Assembly (NCBI RefSeq): GCF_042653545.1
Contig: NZ_JBHSIS010000022.1
Coordinates: forward strand, 1 to 64,000
Direction: 5' to 3'
From: Actinophytocola glycyrrhizae
Lineage (GTDB): Bacteria > Actinomycetota > Actinomycetes > Mycobacteriales > Pseudonocardiaceae
DNA length: 64,000 nucleotides
Shown: in pieces, positions 57,757 to 64,000 of the stretch
Numbering within the stretch: position 1 is the first letter of the stretch
Layout: each line of letters starts with the position of its first letter
Position numbers and translations under genes: made by a program
Notes under the pieces: generated by a model
Database searches by the model: none
What the model was told of the DNA's origin: nothing
Seen by the model: the letters and a program-made list of their open reading frames with translations, nothing else

Positions 57757-58704
57757 TCACCAGAGTTTCGCTGCGTACGGGGTCGGGTCCAGGCCTTTCT
57801 GGTGCAGCCAGGTCTGGTTCAGGTGTGTCGTGCGGTACGGGTCGCCGCTGTCGGTCAGGACCGTGACGATCGGGCCTGGTTCGTTCGTCTTCGTCGTCAG
57901 GTGGTGGATTGCCCACAGGCCGGTGCCGGTGGCCGGGCCCGCGTTGATGTCGTGGGCGTGCAGCCACTGCAGTGCCGCGATCGACGCCGCGTCCGGGACC
58001 GGGATCACCAGGTCCACCACGCCCGGGCGGAAGCCCGGTTCCACGCGCGGGCGGCCGATACCGGGGATGCGGGACGGCATGCCGGTGCCGTAGTCGCGGG
58101 CGCCGCTCGCCCACGCCGGGAAGTACGCCGAGTTCTCCGGGTCCGCCACCGCCAGTTTCGTCGGAAGGCCGTTCTTGCGGATGTGGCGGCCGAGCGTGGT
58201 CGCCGTCGTGCCGGTTCCGGCACCCACGACCCATCCATCGCGGAGGACTGGGTAGCTGCGCGAACAGTTCGTCCGCGATGGTGGGGGGCCAGGCCGTGAC
58301 CACGGGTTCGGCCGAGGTGAAGTGGTCCAGGAAGTGGGCGCCCCCGCGGTCCGCCAGTGCCCGGGCCTCGTGTTGCAGTGCCGCCGGGGGTTGTTTCGCC
58401 CGTTGCCAGCGGCCACCGTGTTCTTCTATCCGGGCCAGTACCGCGTCGGGGGTCCTGGCCGGGACCACCGCGGTGGCGCGGAGGTTCAGCATGGTGGCGA
58501 AGTGGGCCGCAGCCACTGCCACCGAACCCGCGGTCGCGGTGATCACCTGGGTGTCCTCGGTGATGTCGCCGTCGGCGATCGCGTGGCAGAACATGGCCGC
58601 GACGGTTCGGTGTTCGGTGCTGCCGGTGGGCAGGACGCTCTCGTCCTTGACGACGATCTCGGTCCCGCCCACCGGCAGCGTGCACAGTGGGTCTTCTGGC
58701 CTGT
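57757..58704 (-). pseudogene. Frameshifted PLP-dependent cysteine synthase-like gene
   Basis: Two frames together give one type II PLP enzyme. The N-terminal part reads GGTEIVVKDESVLPTGSTEH and later VITATAGSVAVAAAHFATML; the C-terminal part reads GWVVGAGTGTTATTLGRHIR and VVDLVIPVPDAASIAALQW. The frame changes near 58250 (around LFAQLP to VLRDGW). The position of the PLP lysine also differs: GSTEHR occurs where GSxKDR is usual, with Glu at the Lys position. The gene is probably inactive or, if the shift is a sequencing error, a non-canonical family member. Confidence 0.8.
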
Positions 58705-59151
58705 TCAGAAGGACACGCGTTCGACGCTGTCGGCGCGCAGGACCGACTGCTGGTCGAACTGTTCCTTGTAGTCGGTGCGGATCTCCTCCAGTTCGCGGTT
58801 CGCGTGCCGGTCGCCGAACGGGTACAGGATGATCAGGACGTACGAGTCCTCCTTGCCGCCCAGCCACTGGCCGTGGGCCTCGAGCCACGTGAGGCCGTCC
58901 GGGAACGCCGGGGTGACCTCCTTGTCCAGGAACAGCTCGAAGTCGGCCGGGGTGATGGGGGTGCCGTCCGGGCGGCTGCCACCGAAGTACAGCTCCGTGC
59001 GCTTGTACGACTCGCCGGGCGTCGCGGCCGGGATCGCCGCGTCCCTGTCGTCCGATGCGGCCGGGGTCGCCGCGCCTGCCGTGGTCAGGCCGAGGAGCAG
59101 GGCGGCCAGCATCCCGGCCACCGCGGTGCGTCGTGTCGTCATGGGACTCAT
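58705..59151 (-). CDS. DUF3574 family secreted protein
   Basis: Exported protein of 148 residues with a twin-basic signal peptide (MTTRRTAVAGMLAALLLG, cleavage near AGAATPA). The mature domain has the DUF3574 blocks YKRTELYFGGSRPDGTPIT, FLDKEVTPAFPDGLTWLEAH and LIILYPFGDRHANRELEEIR. Function unknown. Start is ATG 59151 or 59142. Its end abuts the broken PLP gene. Confidence 0.86.
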   Translation of the reverse strand: MSPMTTRRTAVAGMLAALLLGLTTAGAATPAASDDRDAAIPAATPGESYKRTELYFGGSRPDGTPITPADFELFLDKEVTPAFPDGLTWLEAHGQWLGGKEDSYVLIILYPFGDRHANRELEEIRTDYKEQFDQQSVLRADSVERVSF

Positions 59152-59210
59152 TCAAGCCCCGGGCGGTGGGGTCGCACACGGTGTCCCACCAGGCGGTTAC
59201 TGTCTTGCCT

Positions 59211-59621
59211 GTGAGAGCTGAGGGAACCTTCACCACGCACGAGTTCACCGCCGTCGACGTCAAGCCTGCCTTCGAGGTGCCCACCGGCACGCCCGTCGGG
59301 GTCGCGACCATGGACAAGCGCTACGCGGGCCAGGTGGAGGGCCGGTCCGCCACCGTCTTCACCTCCGCGTTCGACCAGGCCACCGGGGTCGGCACCTACG
59401 TGGCCATGGAGTCCTTCGACGGGTCGCTCGACGGGGTCGCGGGCACCTTCAACTTCGCGCACCTCGCGTCCACGCGTGGCACCGTCCGGCTCGACGAGGC
59501 GTTCGTGATCGTCCCCGGCAGCGGCACCGGCGGGCTCGCGGGCATCGGCGGGTCGGGTGGGCTGACCATCGACGCGGACGGCACGCACCGCGTCTGGTTC
59601 GACTACACGCTCGGGAAGTAG
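59211..59621 (+). CDS. DUF3224 domain protein
   Basis: Beta-barrel protein of 136 residues of the DUF3224 family: VGVATMDKRYAGQVEGRSAT, GTYVAMESFDGSLDGVAGTF and a Gly-rich GSGTGGLAGIGGSGGLTI. These proteins resemble allene oxide cyclase-like barrels; the role is unknown. GTG 59211 is the start. It is divergent from the DUF3574 gene and convergent with xthA. Confidence 0.86.
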   Translation: MRAEGTFTTHEFTAVDVKPAFEVPTGTPVGVATMDKRYAGQVEGRSATVFTSAFDQATGVGTYVAMESFDGSLDGVAGTFNFAHLASTRGTVRLDEAFVIVPGSGTGGLAGIGGSGGLTIDADGTHRVWFDYTLGK

Positions 59622-59625
59622 CGCC

Positions 59626-60489
59626 TCACTTCGACTGGGGCAGCTTCACCGGTCCCTTCCTCGTCCGCCCGGCCGAGGGCGGCGGCACCACCGGGCCGAT
59701 GTCCCCGTCCGGCGCCTCGTCGAGGTCGACCATCACCGGCGCGTGGTCACTCGGGCCCGTGCCCTTGCGGGCGTGCCGGTCCACCCACGCCGCCCGCACC
59801 CGGCTCGCCACCGGGGCCGACGCCAGCACCAGGTCGATGCGCATGCCGAGGTCCTGGTGGAACATCCCGGCCCGGTAGTCCCAGTACGTGAAGACCCGTT
59901 CGTCCGGCCACCGGTCCCGCACCACGTCGTGCAGACCGAGTTCCACCAGTGCCGCGAGGGCGGCCCGTTCCGGCGGCGTGACGTGCGTCTGGCCGGCGTA
60001 CGCGGCCGGGTCGAACACGTCGGCGTCCGTCGGCGCGATGTTCATGTCACCGCACAGCAGCACCGCCTCCGGCCCCGCCGACACCACGTCGCGCAGCGCG
60101 GCCAGCCACGCCAGCTTGTACCGGTAGTGGTCGGAGTCCGGCTCCCGCCCGTTCGGCACGTACAGCGAGTGCACCCGCACCCCACCGCAGGTCGCCGCGA
60201 CCGCCCGCGCCTCGGGGTGCGGGAACCCCGGGGCCCCGGCCACCCCGACCGTCACCTCGTCGAGGCCGACCTTCGACAGGATCGCCACGCCGTTCCACCC
60301 CGGCTCGCCCGCGATCGCGACCTCGTACCCGCGTTCGGCCAGCGCGGGTACGGCCAACTCGGTGAACGCCTCGTCGGTCAGCTTGGTCTCCTGCAGGCAC
60401 ACCACGTCCGGCCGCCGCTGGTCCAGCCACGGCAGCAGCCTCGGCATCCGCTGCTTGACGGAGTTCACGTTCCATGTCGCCACTCGCAC
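59626..60489 (-). CDS. xthA: Exodeoxyribonuclease III
   Basis: AP endonuclease/3' exonuclease for base-excision repair, 287 residues. Active-site motifs are present: Asn in TWNVNSVKQR, Glu in VCLQETKL, Tyr in VHSLYVPNGRE, Asp-Met-Asn in LLCGDMNIAPTD, and the Asp-His pair in GPSDHAPVMVD. GTG 60489 is preferred because the fold begins there. The C-terminal tail GRTRKGPVKLPQSK is basic. No neighbour relation is evident. Confidence 0.95.
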   Translation of the reverse strand: MRVATWNVNSVKQRMPRLLPWLDQRRPDVVCLQETKLTDEAFTELAVPALAERGYEVAIAGEPGWNGVAILSKVGLDEVTVGVAGAPGFPHPEARAVAATCGGVRVHSLYVPNGREPDSDHYRYKLAWLAALRDVVSAGPEAVLLCGDMNIAPTDADVFDPAAYAGQTHVTPPERAALAALVELGLHDVVRDRWPDERVFTYWDYRAGMFHQDLGMRIDLVLASAPVASRVRAAWVDRHARKGTGPSDHAPVMVDLDEAPDGDIGPVVPPPSAGRTRKGPVKLPQSK

Positions 60490-60527
60490 GCCACAGACGC
60501 TATCCCCACCCACCGACAGTTCGCCGC

Positions 60528-61271
60528 TCAAGGACGGCGCAGGAACGTCGTGACCATCGGCACCACCAGGTCCACCCGCTGCGTGACCTCCGTGTGCCGG
60601 GTGTCCGGCAGCACCGCGAGCCTGGCGTCACCCAGCAGGTCACGCATCAGTTCGGCATGGGAGATGCGGACGAAGTCGTTGTCGCCCACGACGAGCAGGG
60701 TGGGTGCGGTGATCGCCAGCAGCTCCTCTGGCGTCCAGTCCCGGAACGAGTGCACGACGCCGGACACCTTCTGCCCGAACTCCTCGAAGTTGCCGGGGTC
60801 GGGCGCCACCCGCGTGTAGGCGGCGTGCCAGCTTTCGAACTCCTCCTGGGTCGGCATGCGGTCGGAGTCCTCGTCGCCGTCGTGGATCTCGTCGTGGTAC
60901 CCGTCCTGCCGGAAGTGCGTCGCGGCGAGGACCATGCGCCGGACCCGGTCCGGGTGGTGGGTCGCCGCGGTCAGTGCGACCAGGCCGCCGAGGCTGTAGC
61001 CGAAGAGGTCGGCCCGCTCGACGCCGAGCAGGTCGAGCAGGGCCACCACGTCGGCGGCGAGGTGTTCGAGCAGCGGCGGGCGGTCGATGTCCCCGGTCCG
61101 GCCGTGGCCCTGCAGGTCGACGGCGATGACCTGGAAGTTCTCGGCCAGCCACGGCAGCAGCGCGCCGAACGAGACGTCGATCGAGTGGAGACCACCGTGC
61201 AGCACGACGAGCGGCAGACCGTCACCGTGCACCTCGTAGTACATCTTCAGGCCGTTGACCTCGGCGTACAT
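60528..61271 (-). CDS. Alpha/beta hydrolase
   Basis: Hydrolase of 247 residues. The oxyanion region LVVLHGGLHS, the nucleophile elbow LFGYSLGGLVAL, the acid region VVGDNDFVRIS and the His in LPDTRHTEVTQ form a complete catalytic set. A helical cap lies between (YHDEIHDGDEDSDRMPTQ). ATG 61271 follows GAGGAG. Substrate unknown; esters or lactones are typical for the family. Confidence 0.92.
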   Translation of the reverse strand: MYAEVNGLKMYYEVHGDGLPLVVLHGGLHSIDVSFGALLPWLAENFQVIAVDLQGHGRTGDIDRPPLLEHLAADVVALLDLLGVERADLFGYSLGGLVALTAATHHPDRVRRMVLAATHFRQDGYHDEIHDGDEDSDRMPTQEEFESWHAAYTRVAPDPGNFEEFGQKVSGVVHSFRDWTPEELLAITAPTLLVVGDNDFVRISHAELMRDLLGDARLAVLPDTRHTEVTQRVDLVVPMVTTFLRRP

Positions 61272-61353
61272 CTTGATCTCCTCAGCGGTGTCGGTGATGC
61301 TCACCAGCACGTCGGACGACCGGCGGCCGGTTCGACACCGTGAGGGCAGACAA

Positions 61354-62532
61354 GTGCACGAACCACGCAGCCGGTGGTCCATGGTCGCGGTGTTCGCGCT
61401 CCTCGGCGCGGTCACGCAGGTCCTGTGGGTCACCTACGCGCCGGTCGCCGACGCCGCGGGCCGGTACTACGCCGTCGGTGACGGCGCCGTCGGCTGGCTC
61501 GCCAACGTGTTCCCGCTGCTCTACGTGGTGCTCGCGATCCCGGCCGGGATCGTGCTCGACCGGTGGTTCCGCGGTGGGCTCGCCGCCGGGGCGCTGCTCG
61601 CGGCGGCAGGGGCGGTGGTCCGGCTCCTCGGCGACACCTACGTGTTCGCGCTGGCCGGGCAGCTCGTCGTGGCGGTCGCGCAGCCGCTGGTGCTCAACGC
61701 GATCACCGGTGTCGCCGGGCGCTACCTCGCGCGGCGGCACCGGCCGACGGGCATCGCGGTCGGGTCGGCCAGCACGTTCGCCGGGCTGATCGTCGGGTTC
61801 GGGCTGGGGACCGTGTTCGCCGACGACATCGCCGCACTGCTGGTGGTGCAGGCCGCGCTGGCGGTCGCGGCGGCCGCCGCCGTGCTCGCTGTGCTGCGGA
61901 CGCCCGCCGAGCACCGGACCGAGGCCGCGCCCGCCGGGTTCGGCGCGTTGCGGATCGCGTGGGGCGACCCGTACATCCGCAGGCTGTGCGCGCTGGTGTT
62001 CGTGCCGTTCGGGGTGTTCGTCACCCTGTCGACATTCGCGCAGCCGCTGCTCGAACCCGCCGGTGTGCCCGAGGAGACGGCCGGCCTGATCCTCATCGCG
62101 AACGTGGTCGCCGGGGTGGCCGGGTGTGCCGTGTTGCCGGTGCTGGCCAGCCGCAGAGGGTGGGAGCTGGCCCTGCTGACCACGTCGTTGCTCGTCACGA
62201 TCGGCGCGTGCGTGGTGCTCGCGCTCGCGCCGGGGGTGGTGACGGGGTTCGTGGCGCTGGCGTTGATCGGGTTCGCGTTGCTGCCCGCGCTGCCGATCGT
62301 GCTGGAGCTCACCGAGCGGCGGGCCGGGCGCAGCGAGGGCACGGCCGCCGGGCTGATGTGGCTCGCGGGCAACCTCGGCGGGCTCGTCGTCGCGGCCGTC
62401 GTCGGGATGCTCGTGGGTGAGCCGCTGCTCGCGTTCCTGTTGCTCGCTGTGCTGAGCCTGTTGACGTTGCCCCTTCTGCGGTCCTTCAGCCGGGTGAGTA
62501 CGTCCGTGCCAGCGCGGTCACCGACGTCGTGA
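61354..62532 (+). CDS. MFS transporter
   Basis: Major facilitator superfamily protein of 392 residues with about twelve hydrophobic helices, opening with SMVAVFALLGAVTQVLWVTY and containing GWLANVFPLLYVVLAIPAG. Arg-rich cytosolic loops (RYLARRHRPTG) match the positive-inside rule. GTG 61354 is the likely start; its ribosome site is weak. It is divergent from the hydrolase gene, and its end overlaps the WYL regulator gene by 47 bp. The cargo is unknown. Confidence 0.88.
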   Translation: MHEPRSRWSMVAVFALLGAVTQVLWVTYAPVADAAGRYYAVGDGAVGWLANVFPLLYVVLAIPAGIVLDRWFRGGLAAGALLAAAGAVVRLLGDTYVFALAGQLVVAVAQPLVLNAITGVAGRYLARRHRPTGIAVGSASTFAGLIVGFGLGTVFADDIAALLVVQAALAVAAAAAVLAVLRTPAEHRTEAAPAGFGALRIAWGDPYIRRLCALVFVPFGVFVTLSTFAQPLLEPAGVPEETAGLILIANVVAGVAGCAVLPVLASRRGWELALLTTSLLVTIGACVVLALAPGVVTGFVALALIGFALLPALPIVLELTERRAGRSEGTAAGLMWLAGNLGGLVVAAVVGMLVGEPLLAFLLLAVLSLLTLPLLRSFSRVSTSVPARSPTS

Positions 62533-63460
62533 TCCGGTCCCGCAGCTCGGCCGGTGCGAGCACCTCGACGTCCGCGCCGAAGCCGAGGAACAGGCGGTGC
62601 GCGTGTGCCATCTTCTCGATCGGCACGGTCGCGGTCACCCAGCCGTCGGCATCCGGTGCCGACGCGGTCTCCTCGACCGCGCGGTGGATGGCCGGCTCGA
62701 CCGCGTCGACCAGGGTTTCCCGCAGGCCGGGAGAGATGCGGACGGTCGCGGTGCCGACGTGGCGGCGGGCGTCGAAGTCGTCGAGGTAGGTCTGCCAGAA
62801 CGCGGCGAGGTCGAAGCCGGCCGGGCGCCGGAACGCCTCGTCGAGCACGGTCAGCTCGCGGATCTGGGCGACCCGGTAGGTGCTGATCCTGGTGCCGGCC
62901 GCCACGAGGTACCAGCGGCCCGCCTTGAGCACCAGGCCGTACGGGTCCAACGTCCGGGTGACCTCGGTCGGGGCACGCCAGCGGTGGTACTGGACGTGGA
63001 TGCGGCGCTCCCGCCACACCGCGTCCGCCGCGGCCGCGAGTGCCGGGGTGTCGTCCGGTTCGGCGTACCAGCTCGGCGCGTCGAGGTGGAAGCGCTGCTG
63101 GATGCGGGTGGCGCGGTCACGCAGCTCCGGTGGGAGGGAGGCGGTGAGCTTCAGCCAGGCGGCGGCCACCTCGGCGCCCAGCCCCAGCTCGCGGGCGGGC
63201 CCTGGCAGGCCGGTGAGGAACAGCGAATCCGCCTCGTTCTCCGTGAGCCCGGTCAGCCGGGTGCGGTAGCCGTCGACCAGCCGGTAGCCGCCCGCGTGCC
63301 CGGCCTCGCCGTACAGCGGGACGCCCGCCGCGTGCAGGGCGTCGACGTCCCGGTAGACCGTGCGGACGGAGACCTCGAGCTGCTCGGCGAGCTGGGCGGC
63401 GGTCAGCCTGCCCCTGGTCTGCAGCAGGAGCAGCAGCTGGACGATCCTGGCCGCGCGCAC
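62486..63460 (-). CDS. WYL-domain transcriptional regulator (YafY-like)
   Basis: Regulator of 324 residues. The N-terminal winged helix-turn-helix (IVQLLLLLQTRGRLTAAQLA, then LEVSVRTVYRDVDAL) is followed by a WYL domain with RTLDPYGLVLKAGRWYLVAA and a C-terminal extension domain. GTG 63460 is preferred; an ATG at 63487 would place the start inside the palindrome at 63476-63497. WYL domains bind nucleic acid-like or other ligands. It is divergent from the last gene of the window, its probable target. Confidence 0.9.
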   Translation of the reverse strand: MRAARIVQLLLLLQTRGRLTAAQLAEQLEVSVRTVYRDVDALHAAGVPLYGEAGHAGGYRLVDGYRTRLTGLTENEADSLFLTGLPGPARELGLGAEVAAAWLKLTASLPPELRDRATRIQQRFHLDAPSWYAEPDDTPALAAAADAVWRERRIHVQYHRWRAPTEVTRTLDPYGLVLKAGRWYLVAAGTRISTYRVAQIRELTVLDEAFRRPAGFDLAAFWQTYLDDFDARRHVGTATVRISPGLRETLVDAVEPAIHRAVEETASAPDADGWVTATVPIEKMAHAHRLFLGFGADVEVLAPAELRDRITTSVTALARTYSPG

Positions 63461-63475
63461 GGTGAGGAATCCTAG

Positions 63476-63497
63476 GTCAGCTGACATTCCGTGTCAG
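63476..63497. promoter_or_regulatory. Candidate operator of the WYL regulator
   Basis: GTCAGCTGAC (63476-63485) is a perfect palindrome, and CTGACA-TTCCG-TGTCAG (63481-63497) is an overlapping one. They lie in the 61-bp gap between the divergent regulator and the DUF1579-like gene, where an autoregulatory site is expected. Confidence 0.55.
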
Positions 63498-63521
63498 TGG
63501 ATGCGCCATAGCGTGCGCGGC

Positions 63522-63977
63522 ATGGCGAACAACTTCGACTTCTTCGTCGGCACCTGGCAGACCACACAGCGCAAGACGAAGCCGTTCAGCGGCACCGGCG
63601 AGTGGGAGACCGCGGACGGGTCGGTGGTCAACTACTCCCTGTTCGAGGGTGCGGCGAACGTCGACGAGGTGGACCTGCCCGGCTTCGGGTTCCGGGGGAT
63701 CTCGCTGCGGCTGCAGGACCCCGTCACCCAGGACTGGTCCATCTACTGGGTGAACTCCCGCAACGGACAGTTGGCGCTGCCGCCGGTGGTGGGGCGCTTC
63801 GACGAACAGGGTGTCGGCGAGTTCTTCAGCGAGGAGGAGTTCGAGGGCAGGCAGATCCGCGTGCGCTACCGGTGGTCGGGGATCACGGAGAAGAGCGCGC
63901 GGTGGGAGCAGGCGTTCTCCGTCGACGACGGCGGGACCTGGGAGACCAACTGGGAGGCGGACTTCACCCGTTCGTAG
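63522..63977 (+). CDS. DUF1579-like small beta-barrel protein
   Basis: Protein of 151 residues starting NNFDFFVGTWQTTQRK, a lipocalin-like opening, with DWSIYWVNSRNGQLALP and RWEQAFSVDDGGTWETNW later. This pattern is found in DUF1579-type or similar hypothetical proteins. ATG 63522 is the start. It is divergent from the WYL regulator and probably controlled by it. Function unknown. Nothing further is seen to the end of the window. Confidence 0.78.
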   Translation: MANNFDFFVGTWQTTQRKTKPFSGTGEWETADGSVVNYSLFEGAANVDEVDLPGFGFRGISLRLQDPVTQDWSIYWVNSRNGQLALPPVVGRFDEQGVGEFFSEEEFEGRQIRVRYRWSGITEKSARWEQAFSVDDGGTWETNWEADFTRS

Positions 63978-64000
63978 CCGAGCCGGGCGGCGCGGACGCG

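Overview
The window is a high-GC actinobacterial chromosome segment. Gene content (EspG and DUF3558 secretion-associated genes, DUF397 with an Scr1-type regulator, a mec-cysO-cysM sulfur-carrier module, a ricin-tailed Ser/Thr kinase) and frequent GTG/TTG starts point to Pseudonocardiales, close to Lentzea, Saccharothrix or Amycolatopsis. The genus is an inference.

Layout. 1-8 kb holds fatty acyl-CoA ligase, a crotonase, a TetR regulator divergent from a flavin monooxygenase across a clean palindrome, DUF3626, an M50-type protease and proA. 8-19 kb is a sugar-oxidation locus: a LacI regulator with three matching operator-like sites, a cupin, a secreted ThuA/PQQ-type dehydrogenase, an NMT1-type ABC transporter, a Gfo/Idh/MocA oxidoreductase, DUF993 and a sugar isomerase. 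19-22 kb is a four-gene set of type VII secretion-associated proteins without the secretion machine. 22-29 kb holds ctaD, serB, a Pth2-like protein and a DUF397/Scr1 pair. 29-46 kb has the gene order known from mycobacteria: dinG, pncB (with pncA), clpS, DUF2017, P1 peptidase, mec, cysO, cysM, rhomboid, murI, MBL-fold phosphodiesterase, rph, rdgB. 46-48.6 kb carries a beta-lactamase-fold lipoprotein, bcp and small envelope proteins. 56-64 kb is ordinary chromosome with one broken PLP enzyme.

The accessory centre is 48.8-56.0 kb. A 74-nt tRNA gene with anticodon UAG is followed 5.8 kb later by an exact 45-bp copy of its 3' part. The DNA between has visibly lower GC and is a tRNA-integrated island with no recognisable integrase. 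It encodes a Pycsar-like anti-phage operon: a CRP-type regulator, a tandem-domain class III nucleotide cyclase, an E2-like protein with a SEC-C motif, and a PycTM (DUF5706-type) membrane effector. Convergent to it is a GAF-domain membrane protein paired with a small membrane protein. The cyclase looks like a fused pseudo-heterodimer with one composite active site. It ends in glycine after a C-terminal membrane helix, and the E2-like partner invites comparison with E2-only type II CBASS. A second, decayed unit follows the island: a broken ATPase, a perfect 25-bp inverted repeat and a degenerate third att-like sequence.

Two kinds of intergenic repeat stand out: 22-bp-period arrays that switch orientation half-way (68-186 and 7782-8067), and a duplicated block of about 200 bp at 42465-42860 next to a large nested inverted repeat.
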